Shown piece after piece: positions 28,404 to 37,033 of a DNA stretch of 64,000 bases. Position numbers and translations under genes: made by a program. This stretch comes from an uncultured Alkaliphilus sp. (lineage in GTDB: Bacteria; Bacillota; Clostridia; Peptostreptococcales; Natronincolaceae): NCBI GenBank assembly GCA_938074565.1, contig CALJEQ010000013.1, positions 48,809 through 112,808 on the forward strand, given 5' to 3'. Below the pieces are notes generated by a model. It was not told where the DNA came from. It saw only the letters and a program-made list of their open reading frames with translations, and searched no databases. Positions within the stretch are counted from its first letter, which is position 1; each line of letters starts with the position of its first letter.

Positions 28404-28517
28404 GGTCAAGCCTTTGAAGAAGCCAGAGCACATCCTTTCACCGGGAGCGAAGCTCCACCAAGGGGCAGAGTCAGGTGGGGCCGGTTCAGGGACGTAGTAA
28501 ACACGGAAACGTTAGAC
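28404..28517 (+). repeat. attC-like flank 1 (GC-rich structured segment) upstream of HNH gene
   Basis: A locally GC-rich block in an AT-rich element. Contains GGTCAAGC (28404-28411), CACATCCTTTCACCGGGA (28429-28446), hairpin GGAGC-GAA-GCTCC (28444-28456), GTAAACA (28497-28503) and the right boundary GTTAGAC (28511-28517), which fits the integron core site GTTRRRY. Words two and three recur, in order, after the HNH gene at 29800-29829. Confidence 0.55.
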
Positions 28518-28568
28518 GTAATACTATCCAGTTAAGTACCCATGTCAGTAGCTTTAGGAGGACAATTT

Positions 28569-29717
28569 ATGCCAATATGTTTATATTGTAATGAAGAAAA
28601 AATGGAGGAAGAACTATCTCAAGAACATGTTATTCCAAGGGCAATAGGAGGAAATTTAATACCCACTAATCCATTTTCATTGAATCGTGTCTGCAAAAGA
28701 TGTAATAGTATTTGCGGAACATTTATTGATGGCCCATTTATTAAGAATTGGTTAACGCAGAATAATCGGACTGAAGCTATTTTAAAGTACGCTGATATTA
28801 CTAAAAACCCAACTTTACCTTTAAGGTATATGGGCTCTTGCGAGGATATTAAATTTGAAGATAACATTTGCGAATTATGGTTAGGGCCAACTGGAGATAC
28901 TATCTATCATTTTCATAAACCTTATCCAGAAGAGGCTCACGTGGCGCATATGGTTGGCGTCCCAACTTTTGCGCGAAAAGACGAAATAGACTCGGGTTTT
29001 GCTTTTTTATTTATAAGATCTAATAATCCAGCATGGCACCCCACAATCGCATATTCTTTTATCTCTCAATTTAAAGATTCAATTTTATATTTGGGAAATG
29101 GACCAACTCCTAAAGGAGGACGGTTCTCAGATATCCCATTGGAATTACAAGAATTACACTCAATGTTACGAAGTATGTCGGGTCAAGTGCATAGTGCATC
29201 AATAAAAATGAACATTGATTATGGTGATAGGTTTATAGCTAAGGTGGCATTAGGTATAGGAGGATTGTTTTTAAATAAAGAGTTTTTATCAAGTAAGTCT
29301 GCTCAACTACTAAGAACATTCATGTGGACGAGGGATTCTAAACAGCGTGAGAAGTTACCACTTAGAGGTACAGGATTTTGGGGAGCGTTAAGTCAGGATT
29401 TGAAAAATATAATGAACTGGCCGGGAGGTCATGTAATTGCATTAATTCAATCTGGTAAAACACTAAATTTGTTTACATCTTTCTATGAAGCTCAAACTGC
29501 TTCGATAATAATATCCTCTGAACCACAACATTGGGATGGTATTGTTAATGAAGGATTAGTTTTTGTTATTTCTCCAGGTTTACAGAAATATGTTGGACCT
29601 AAAAATATAGCGAATTATATTGCTCATAAGTATGAAGGTGATATGAAAGACAAAGATTTTTCAATGCTAGAAGAAGAAATGAATAATATAAAAGAGTGGC
29701 CACCTTTTGATATATAG
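28569..29717 (+). CDS. HNH-type nuclease-domain protein, 382 aa
   Basis: N-terminal zinc-bound HNH region (~1-60): CLYC at residues 4-7, EHVIPRAIGG as the beta-beta-alpha catalytic strand with its His, then NPFSLNRVCKRCN. The spacing of CxxC...EHVIP...CxxCN is that of HNH endonucleases. The remaining ~320 residues match nothing I recognise and may be target-recognition or effector sequence. The frame opens at 28542, but AGGAGG (28557-28562) selects ATG 28569. The gene sits between two attC-like flanks, as a cassette would. A role in phage defence is plausible but unproven. Confidence 0.7.
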   Translation: MPICLYCNEEKMEEELSQEHVIPRAIGGNLIPTNPFSLNRVCKRCNSICGTFIDGPFIKNWLTQNNRTEAILKYADITKNPTLPLRYMGSCEDIKFEDNICELWLGPTGDTIYHFHKPYPEEAHVAHMVGVPTFARKDEIDSGFAFLFIRSNNPAWHPTIAYSFISQFKDSILYLGNGPTPKGGRFSDIPLELQELHSMLRSMSGQVHSASIKMNIDYGDRFIAKVALGIGGLFLNKEFLSSKSAQLLRTFMWTRDSKQREKLPLRGTGFWGALSQDLKNIMNWPGGHVIALIQSGKTLNLFTSFYEAQTASIIISSEPQHWDGIVNEGLVFVISPGLQKYVGPKNIANYIAHKYEGDMKDKDFSMLEEEMNNIKEWPPFDI

Positions 29718-29750
29718 TTTGTTATATTAGTGAGTTTGGTTTTGTACTAT

Positions 29751-29854
29751 GTCTAACATTATGTTTACGAGAGGTGTTGGCAGCAACGTTTTAGGGAACG
29801 GTCATGCAAATCACATCCCTTCGCCGGGATAAAAAGAAGTGAGATATTAAACAT
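29751..29854 (+). repeat. attC-like flank 2 downstream of HNH gene
   Basis: Begins GTCTAAC (29751-29757, fits RYYYAAC and is the exact reverse complement of GTTAGAC in flank 1). Then TGTTTAC (29762-29768, complement of GTAAACA in flank 1), GGTCATGC (29800-29807) and CACATCCCTTCGCCGGGA (29812-29829). A degenerate right boundary could be ATTAAAC near 29847. The right end is less certain than the left. Confidence 0.5.
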
Positions 29855-29884
29855 GCATTAAAATTTCTAGAAGGAAATCGTGCA

Positions 29885-30040
29885 ATGAAGAGTGTATTAA
29901 GCAAAAGTATAAGATTATTCAAGGATTTTAATGAAAAGTATGGGAATAAGTTTTCTGTTGTATTAGAATATTTTCAGTATAAAAGATCAAGTGTTGAGTT
30001 AATTGATTTAAGGGATATTGCAAATGAACTGTGGCGATAG
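29885..30040 (+). CDS. Small ORF, 51 aa, or gene remnant
   Basis: Reads MKSVLSKSIRLFKDFNEKYG... to ...LRDIANELWR with an SD-like AGAAGGA upstream. Basic, helical, no family recognised. It directly follows the second attC-like flank, so it could be a truncated next cassette. Confidence 0.4.
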   Translation: MKSVLSKSIRLFKDFNEKYGNKFSVVLEYFQYKRSSVELIDLRDIANELWR

Positions 30041-30360
30041 GGTATTTCTGCCAATAGTAATGAGCGATTTAATAATGTTGATGCCAACTAGGCAATATTT
30101 GACATATTAAAAAATGAATAAACCAATAAAAAAAGAAGCCCCTCATTAATTAGGAACTTCTATAGATTTGTTGATGATATTTTTTTATGAATATGTAAGG
30201 AAATGACTAAAGTAAAATAACCAGTGTTAGAGATGTTAGCCTAAATCTAAACGTCATTAGGATAAGTATAAGTTTTAAAGTGTAATAAATATGTAAATAA
30301 TTACTAACGGTTGTATCTTTTGAAAAAAATATATTAGATTAGTTGGGGGAGGTCTAAATT
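30041..30360. other. Intergenic region before the YdbC-like gene
   Basis: About 320 bp, AT-rich, no ORF. The end contains a usable SD (GGGGGAGG) for the next gene. A weak hairpin AGAAGCCCC..AGGAACTTCT lies near 30133-30164. No promoter assigned with confidence. Confidence 0.35.
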
Positions 30361-30582
30361 ATGAAGGAAATTTCTTATGAAATTATTAGAGAAATCGCAA
30401 TATTTTCAGAAAATAAGAGTGGGTGGACAAAAGAACTAAACTTGATACGTTGGAATGGAAAAGAACCCAAATATGACCTAAGGGATTGGGCTCCAAATAG
30501 AGAGAAAATGGGTAAAGGTATAACTTTAACAGAAGATGAGATACGGTCATTAAAAGAAGTTCTAAATATTATTGAATTATAA
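30361..30582 (+). CDS. YdbC/PC4-like single-stranded-DNA-binding protein, 73 aa
   Basis: Matches the YdbC family (PC4 fold): SYEIIREIAIFSENKSGWTKELNLIRWNGKEPKYDLRDWAPNREKMGKGITLTEDE. PC4-fold proteins dimerise and bind single-stranded DNA. The SD is strong, and the stop is 39 nt before the large helicase-nuclease gene on the same strand, so the two are likely one transcription unit. A ssDNA-binding partner would suit a helicase-nuclease; that link is inference from proximity. Confidence 0.82.
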   Translation: MKEISYEIIREIAIFSENKSGWTKELNLIRWNGKEPKYDLRDWAPNREKMGKGITLTEDEIRSLKEVLNIIEL

Positions 30583-30621
30583 TCAAGGCGTATTTCTACC
30601 GTATATGTGGAGGGAAAATAA

Positions 30622-33600
30622 ATGTCGGATATATTGAAAAATAGGTTGACTAGTGTATTTAATTTTATGAAAGCTTTAAATGAAATTAGGAATCCAGTTG
30701 TTCTTGATATAGAAGATCAACTTTGGAGTATGCATTTTGGAGATATGCCTGTGACAGAAGAGCTTAATTCATTATTTCAACAAGATAGCGGAACAGATTT
30801 AGACTATATTTTAAGAGTAGGTAGACCTTCTCTAGATAAATGTCCAGAACCAGATGAAAAAATAAAACGATGGTTAGAGGCAGGATGGGACAGATTGAGT
30901 AATGATGTCGAGTTGATAGACAGTCTATGGGAAGGACAAGATGAGAACAAAAAAGAAGTAAAATTTTCAGATGACAAAGCTAGGGTTAAAGAATTTGAAG
31001 CCTGGATTCATTTAAGAAATCTATGGAAATCAAGAGAAATCCCTAAAAAGAAATGCTTAGATATATATACAAGTTTATTTAAATTGTACTCACAAATACA
31101 AAAGGAATCTGAGTCGGTAGAATTAATATTAGGAAATGGATATCTTGATTGGATTCTAGAGGATGGAAGAAGTATTATTCATCCTATATTTTTACAGAAA
31201 ATTTTATTGGAATTTAATTCGAATGTACCAGAGTTTATAATTAAACTTGCAGACGGAAATTCTGAATTATATACTGCATTATTTAGAACGTTGAAAGATA
31301 TTAATACACAAATGCTATCTATATGCATAGATGAATGTACAGAAGAAAATTACCAGGTTTCAAATCTTGAAGAAACTAAAGAATTCTTTAAAAGACTGGT
31401 AACGACTCTGTCGGTACATGGAGAATTTATTAATGATTCTACACAACCAAGAAAAAATAGGACTAATCCTGCAGTATACCACAAACCTGTTATTTTTCTT
31501 AGAAAGAGAAATCAGGGATATTCTACAATGATTGATTCTATTTTGCAGGATATTCCTAATGTACATGATTTGCCAGGATTTCTTGGTAATGTAGTAGGTA
31601 TTTCTAATGAGACAAATTCTATACAAGAAACTGAATTTAATAATGTAAATTTGAGTGGTCAAGATAAGGATATACTTCTGAGTAAACCTGCAAATAGAGA
31701 GCAACTTCTAATAGCAAAACAATTAAGTGCATATGGAGCAGTGTTAGTCCAAGGGCCTCCTGGGACGGGCAAAACTCATAGTATTGCTAACTTGATCGGA
31801 CATCTATTATCTGAAGGTAAGAGTATATTGGTTACAAGTCATACGGAAAAAGCACTAAAAGTACTGAAAGAAAAAGTAATTACTTCCTTACAACCATTAT
31901 GTCTTAGTGTACTAAGTGAGAAATCAAATCAAAGCGAAATGGATAGAGCACTAAATGCTATGAATGAGAAACGTACACAAATCCAGCCTAATGAGATTAT
32001 TAAAGAAATTGATATAATTGAAAAGAGGCGGAAGCAATTACTTGACAGGTTAAAAGAAAAAAGAAATGACTTAAAATTAGCAAGGATGGACCAATATAGA
32101 GATATAGTTGTTAACGGGGAAAGTATAAGTCCAATTGATGCAGCTAAGTTTATTAGAAAATTTGAATGTAAGTACGACTATATTCCTTCACCAGTACAAG
32201 TAGGGGAACCAATGCCACTTACATTAGAAGAGGTTTATGAGATTTATCATTTGAATTCAGAAATTGATAAAAGTGAAGAGAATGAAATGAATGAAGCAAT
32301 GCCAAGTATGGACGAATTAATATGTCCAGAAAGCTTTAAAGCAATTATTGAAAGGCTAAATCAGCTAGAGGAAACAGACTTTGATTTTTATAGATATTTA
32401 TGGATAGAAAAAGAAAATTTTGATACTAAAAATCTAATAGCATTGAGAAAAGAACTAGTTGAAGCTCATGATCATATAAAAAATTTAGATTCAGTAGGAA
32501 TAGAACTAATAGATGCAGGAATAGATGCTAGTTCAAGATATGAACAATGGAATATTTTTGTTGATATGATAAATGAGAATAAGGACTTAAAGGATAAAAT
32601 TACAGGTGTGTTATATGACTTTTCACCAATAATTGATAGTAATATTATATCTGAGCAGGTTGTAAATGATTTAAATGAAATAATTCAGTATATAAGTACA
32701 GGTGGTAAGTTGAATGTTTTTAAGCTATTTACAAAGAAAAATTGGAAAAAGATTATTGAGAATTCCCAAGTGAATGATAAGTCTCCTACAAAACGAGAAG
32801 AATTTGAAGCAATTAGAGATAAAGCTGTATTTGAGCTAAAAAAAGATAAACTTGAAAATCGATGGAAGCGCCAAGTTACAGCAATCGGGGGACCTGATAT
32901 TAGTCAATGTGGTGATATTATAGATTATTCATATAAGTATTCAAAAATAATAAAGAAGAATATTAATTGGTATAAGGATATATGGAGTAGTCTAGAGAAT
33001 AAGATAGAACTTAGTGGATTCAAATGGAATATATATAGAGAAGAATCTTTAAAAAATAAAATTACTCAAAATGAAGTGGAGACTTTGAATTTTTTGTTCA
33101 ACCTAGGGTTGATACAGGTGGTTGAGACTGAGGTTGCTAGAAGAGAATATAGAGATTTATCAAAACAAATACAAGAGTATAGTAATAACCTTTGTAATTA
33201 TTACTACAAGCAGGGTACTTTATTATTTGAATTAATTAGTGCAATATCTAATAAAGATATTAACAAATATAAAGATACTTATAATGCCTATAGTACATTG
33301 TATAATAAGGACAAATTATTAGTCAGACGTACGGAACTATTAAAAAAAATGAATGCTGTAGCACCGGGTTGGGCTAAGGCTATTATGCACCGTATGGGCA
33401 TTCATGGTCTAGAACAACCACCACAAAATATCAGTGAGGCATGGAAATGGAGACAGTTGTACGATGAACTTGAAATAAGAAATAGTAAAGATTTAAATAA
33501 AATACAGTTCAAAATTACACAATTAGAGGATGAGCTAAGAAGGGTAACAAGTGACCTAGTTGAAAAAAAAGCATGGTATGAAAAAATAAAAAAAATAACA

Positions 33601-35325
33601 TTTCAACAAACACAAGCAATAGAAGGCTGGAGATTAACAATGAAAAGTATAGGTAGAGGGACAGGCAAACGTGTACCTAAACTTTTGGCAGAAGCTAGAA
33701 AACTAATGCCGAAATGTCAATCAGCAGTACCAGTCTGGATCATGCCTCTAAATAAGGTAGTTGAAAATTTTGATCCAAAACAGAATAGATTTGATGTGGT
33801 AATTATTGATGAGGCTAGTCAAGCAGACATAATGGCGCTTAATGCAATATACTTAGCTAAACAAGTTGTAATAGTTGGAGATGATGAGCAAGTAAGCCCT
33901 TCTGCGGTTGGACAGAAAATTGACGAAGTGGAAGCCCTTATTAGTAGCTACTTAAATGAAATACCAAATAAACAGTTGTTTACTGGAGAGTTTTCAGTTT
34001 ATGACTTAGCGAGAACATCTGGGTTTAAGCCAATTACACTGACTGAACATTTTAGGTGTTTATCTCCTATCATTCAATTTAGTAACTATTTATCATATGA
34101 AGGAAATATTAAAGCACTTAGAGATGAAAGTGACGTTCAAATTACTCCACCTGTAGTTTCATATAGGGTAGACAACGCAACAACAGAAAACAAAGTAAAT
34201 GTCTTAGAAACTGAAGTAATTACATCATTGATCTTAGCATGTACAGAAATGAAAGAGTATAAAAATAAATCATTTGGTGTAATTACAATGCTAGGAGATA
34301 GGCAAGCTGGGATTATAGATGAAATGCTACAAAGATATATGCATCCAACTGAATATGTAAATAGAAAAATTCAATGTGGGAATCCTGCCAATTTTCAAGG
34401 TGATGAGAGAGATGTCATATTTATAAGTCTAGTAGATTCGCCGACAGGGGATGGACCATTAAGTCTGAGAGGTTTGGGGAAAGGAGAAATGTATAAGAAA
34501 CGTTATAATGTTGCAGCGAGTCGGTCGCGTGATCAAATGTGGGTGGTACATTCTCTAAATCCTGATGTAGATCTAAAAGATGGAGATATAAGGCTAAGAT
34601 TGATTAAACATGCTGAAAATCCATACTGTTATGAAGAGCTTCAAGTAGAAACACTTAAAAAGGGTGAATCTGAGTTTGAGAAGGAAGTAATCAAGCGATT
34701 ACAAAATAGAAACTATAATGTAATTCCACAGTGGAAAGTGGGAGCATATAGAATAGATATTGTAGTTGAAGGAAATGGTAAGAAGTTGGCTATTGAATGT
34801 GATGGTGAGAAGTGGCATGGTCCTGAAAAACTTCAAGATGATATGAACAGACAGGCGATATTAGAGAGATTAGGATGGAGATTTGAAAGAATTAGAGGAA
34901 GTGAGTTCTTTAAAGATCCCGATAAGTCAATGCAGAAAGTTTATGAGAGGTTAGAAAGATTAGAAATACCTCCAACATTAAATGTTGAATCCACTGTAAC
35001 ATATTCATCTGAGCTTATTGAAAAAGTGAAAATAAGAGCTGCTGAAATAAGACGTGATTGGAAGAATAATAAACTTGATGATCTAGAAGAAGGAGTACGT
35101 GTTTCAGATATCATTTTAGATAAGAAGCAAAAGAATAAGGTAAATTTAGAGCAAACTACTAAAAATGAAAGCACAAAACGTAGAAGCTCAAATCAAGCAA
35201 ACAAGAACTCTAACAAAGATGTACTCGATTTTAGAAATAAGACTAAGAAAATTAAGGAATATTCAGAAACTACAGAAGTAAAGATGCAAGGTGTGTTAGA
35301 TTTTAGAAAGAGTAAAAAACAGTAA
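30622..35325 (+). CDS. SF1 helicase fused to C-terminal PD-(D/E)XK/Vsr-like nuclease
   Basis: 1567 residues. Residues 1-365 are a large N-terminal domain of unclear type. SF1 helicase motifs: GPPGTGKTHS (I, ~378), DVVIIDEASQAD (II, ~1059), GDDEQVSPS (III, ~1086), LTEHFRC (IV/V region, ~1140), NVAASRSRDQMW (VI, ~1296). A ~650-residue helical, partly coiled insertion separates motifs I and II. Residues ~1350-1470 form a DUF559/MTES_1575-like nuclease: YRIDIVVE (Asp) and LAIECDGEKWHG (E-x-D/K-type site). The tail (~1480-1567) is basic and repeats VLDFR twice. Helicase-Vsr-like fusions of this sort are known antiphage proteins (for example the Hhe type). Likely operon with the YdbC-like gene. Confidence 0.85.
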   Translation: MSDILKNRLTSVFNFMKALNEIRNPVVLDIEDQLWSMHFGDMPVTEELNSLFQQDSGTDLDYILRVGRPSLDKCPEPDEKIKRWLEAGWDRLSNDVELIDSLWEGQDENKKEVKFSDDKARVKEFEAWIHLRNLWKSREIPKKKCLDIYTSLFKLYSQIQKESESVELILGNGYLDWILEDGRSIIHPIFLQKILLEFNSNVPEFIIKLADGNSELYTALFRTLKDINTQMLSICIDECTEENYQVSNLEETKEFFKRLVTTLSVHGEFINDSTQPRKNRTNPAVYHKPVIFLRKRNQGYSTMIDSILQDIPNVHDLPGFLGNVVGISNETNSIQETEFNNVNLSGQDKDILLSKPANREQLLIAKQLSAYGAVLVQGPPGTGKTHSIANLIGHLLSEGKSILVTSHTEKALKVLKEKVITSLQPLCLSVLSEKSNQSEMDRALNAMNEKRTQIQPNEIIKEIDIIEKRRKQLLDRLKEKRNDLKLARMDQYRDIVVNGESISPIDAAKFIRKFECKYDYIPSPVQVGEPMPLTLEEVYEIYHLNSEIDKSEENEMNEAMPSMDELICPESFKAIIERLNQLEETDFDFYRYLWIEKENFDTKNLIALRKELVEAHDHIKNLDSVGIELIDAGIDASSRYEQWNIFVDMINENKDLKDKITGVLYDFSPIIDSNIISEQVVNDLNEIIQYISTGGKLNVFKLFTKKNWKKIIENSQVNDKSPTKREEFEAIRDKAVFELKKDKLENRWKRQVTAIGGPDISQCGDIIDYSYKYSKIIKKNINWYKDIWSSLENKIELSGFKWNIYREESLKNKITQNEVETLNFLFNLGLIQVVETEVARREYRDLSKQIQEYSNNLCNYYYKQGTLLFELISAISNKDINKYKDTYNAYSTLYNKDKLLVRRTELLKKMNAVAPGWAKAIMHRMGIHGLEQPPQNISEAWKWRQLYDELEIRNSKDLNKIQFKITQLEDELRRVTSDLVEKKAWYEKIKKITFQQTQAIEGWRLTMKSIGRGTGKRVPKLLAEARKLMPKCQSAVPVWIMPLNKVVENFDPKQNRFDVVIIDEASQADIMALNAIYLAKQVVIVGDDEQVSPSAVGQKIDEVEALISSYLNEIPNKQLFTGEFSVYDLARTSGFKPITLTEHFRCLSPIIQFSNYLSYEGNIKALRDESDVQITPPVVSYRVDNATTENKVNVLETEVITSLILACTEMKEYKNKSFGVITMLGDRQAGIIDEMLQRYMHPTEYVNRKIQCGNPANFQGDERDVIFISLVDSPTGDGPLSLRGLGKGEMYKKRYNVAASRSRDQMWVVHSLNPDVDLKDGDIRLRLIKHAENPYCYEELQVETLKKGESEFEKEVIKRLQNRNYNVIPQWKVGAYRIDIVVEGNGKKLAIECDGEKWHGPEKLQDDMNRQAILERLGWRFERIRGSEFFKDPDKSMQKVYERLERLEIPPTLNVESTVTYSSELIEKVKIRAAEIRRDWKNNKLDDLEEGVRVSDIILDKKQKNKVNLEQTTKNESTKRRSSNQANKNSNKDVLDFRNKTKKIKEYSETTEVKMQGVLDFRKSKKQ

Positions 35326-35357
35326 AAAACAGTAAAAAAACAGTAAAAAACAGTAAT
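35311..35357 (+). repeat. Tandem CAGTAAAAAA repeats across the helicase stop codon
   Basis: Four to five copies of a 10-11 bp unit (CAGTAAAAAA, one with an extra A) start inside the last codons (KSKKQ) and run past the stop. Confidence 0.75.
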
Positions 35358-35365
35358 ATTCAGAG

Positions 35366-35400
35366 TATCCACTTTCCTAGGAGAGTGGATATTTGTTTTT
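35366..35400 (+). terminator. Intrinsic terminator after the helicase-nuclease
   Basis: TATCCACTTTCCT pairs with AGGAGAGTGGATA, followed by T-rich sequence. Confidence 0.7.
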
Positions 35401-35514
35401 GCTATTATATCAATGTAATAGACATTGGAACTTACTTATTTTCCCTAGTAATATTTCACCTACTTCAGCTCATAATAATAATCATCAAGTAAATTGAATG
35501 AAGGTGATATATGG

Positions 35515-37026
35515 ATGAACGTCTGTATCTATCTAAGAAAATCGAGAAGTGAGGAAAATATGTCTGTTGAAGAAGTTCTTAATAGACATAGAACCACCCT
35601 TCTAGCCTACGCCAAGAAGAACAAGCACAATGTACTTGATATTAAAGAAGAAGTCGTGTCAGGGGAATCTATTGCTAGAAGACCAAAGATGTTAGAGCTT
35701 TTGGAGGAGGTAGAGGAAAATAAATATGATGCAGTTCTAGTAATGGATATTGATAGACTTGGTAGAGGTAATATGAGGGAACAGGGTCTAATTCTTGAAA
35801 CCTTTAAAGAATATAACACCAAGATTATCACCCCCAATAAGGTTTACGACCTACACAATGAATTTGATGAGGAATATTCAGAATTTGAGGCCTTTATGTC
35901 TAGACGAGAGTTAAAGATTATCAAGAAACGTCTTATGAGGGGTAGGATGAAAAGTCTTGAAGAAGGCAATTATATTGGAGCTATTGCACCCTTCGGGTAT
36001 GAAAAGAAAGGAAAGACCCTCAAAATTAATAAAGAACAGGCAACGGTAGTAAAATTAATCTTTCAGAAATACGTAAAAGAAAATTATGGAAATAGTAGAA
36101 TTGCAAATTACTTAATCGATAAAAAAATACCTACCTCAAATGATAACCTCAGTTGGGATAAAACTACAATTAGATCTATTCTGAAAAACCCTGTCTATAC
36201 AGGTAGAGTTGTTTGGGGTAAAAAGAGATTTAAGTACGATAAGGATGGTAATAAACAGTTTAGGTTGCAAAATAAAGATGACTGGTTGATACATGAAGGA
36301 AAACATGAAGCCATTATTGATCAAGAAACCTTTGAAGAAGCTCAGAGAATAGCTGAAAAAAGGCATAACCCTACTAAAACCCATAAGACAAAGGAGTTAA
36401 GAAATCCCCTAGCAGGTCTATTAAAATGTGGGGCCTGCGGTAGTACAATGACCATTAGAACAGCTAAAAATAAAACTGATAGTATTAGATGTTATAAAAA
36501 TTGCGGTGGTGTAAAATCCAGCTATATTCATCTAATCGAACAAAAGTTAATAGAGAAATTATTGATTGAGTTAGAACAACTGAAGTTCTCCTTTAACTAT
36601 AAAAAAAGAAAAGTTAATGACACTGAAATACAAGTAGTGGAGAATACCCTACAAGAAAAAAATCGAAACATTGCTACTCTGATGGAACAAAGAGAAAAAC
36701 TATATGATTTCTTAGAACAAGGAATCTATGACAACGATACTTTTCTAGAAAGAATGAACACCCTCACCCAAAAGATAAATGCTGTAAATAGTGAAATACA
36801 GCAACTTCAAACAAACCTATCTAAACTACAAGAGATAAAACATAAGAAAGACAATCTTATCCCAGAAATAAACAATTCCATTGAATTTATAGAAGACTCG
36901 TACTTCAAATCAAGTGCTAAACAACGAAATGATTTCCTTAAATCTATCATCGAAAAAGTGACCTACACGAAAGATAAAAAAGCCGCTGAAACCGACTTTA
37001 ACTTAAAAATAGAATTGAGATTATAG
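35515..37026 (+). CDS. Large serine recombinase (integrase of the element)
   Basis: 503 residues. The resolvase/invertase catalytic domain (~1-140) has the nucleophile in YLRKSRS (Ser10), DIDRLGRGNMREQG and FEAFMSRRELKIIKKRLMRGR. Then the recombinase domain (~155-260: PFGYEKKG...WDKTTIRSILKNPVYTGRVVWGK), a zinc ribbon (LLKCGACGSTMTIR...CYKNCGG), and a coiled-coil tail (~370-470) as in large serine integrases. ATG 35515 is chosen because SD GAAGGTGAT lies just before it; the frame opens at TTG 35494. It ends 8 bp before the attR inverted arm, the usual integrase-next-to-att arrangement. Confidence 0.93.
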   Translation: MNVCIYLRKSRSEENMSVEEVLNRHRTTLLAYAKKNKHNVLDIKEEVVSGESIARRPKMLELLEEVEENKYDAVLVMDIDRLGRGNMREQGLILETFKEYNTKIITPNKVYDLHNEFDEEYSEFEAFMSRRELKIIKKRLMRGRMKSLEEGNYIGAIAPFGYEKKGKTLKINKEQATVVKLIFQKYVKENYGNSRIANYLIDKKIPTSNDNLSWDKTTIRSILKNPVYTGRVVWGKKRFKYDKDGNKQFRLQNKDDWLIHEGKHEAIIDQETFEEAQRIAEKRHNPTKTHKTKELRNPLAGLLKCGACGSTMTIRTAKNKTDSIRCYKNCGGVKSSYIHLIEQKLIEKLLIELEQLKFSFNYKKRKVNDTEIQVVENTLQEKNRNIATLMEQREKLYDFLEQGIYDNDTFLERMNTLTQKINAVNSEIQQLQTNLSKLQEIKHKKDNLIPEINNSIEFIEDSYFKSSAKQRNDFLKSIIEKVTYTKDKKAAETDFNLKIELRL

Positions 37027-37033
37027 TAGGCTC

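Noticed and set aside
28404..28568. IscB/IsrB omega-RNA (HEARO) system
   Set aside because: The adjacent HNH protein shows zinc-type CxxC pairs but no RuvC-like or bridge-helix motifs.
31360..31704. Minus-strand ORF of 114 codons
   Set aside because: Lies antisense inside the helicase-nuclease gene; composition is that of a shadow frame.
35311..35357. CRISPR-like array
   Set aside because: Units are 10-11 bp without unique spacers; it is a simple tandem repeat. No CRISPR array was seen in the window.
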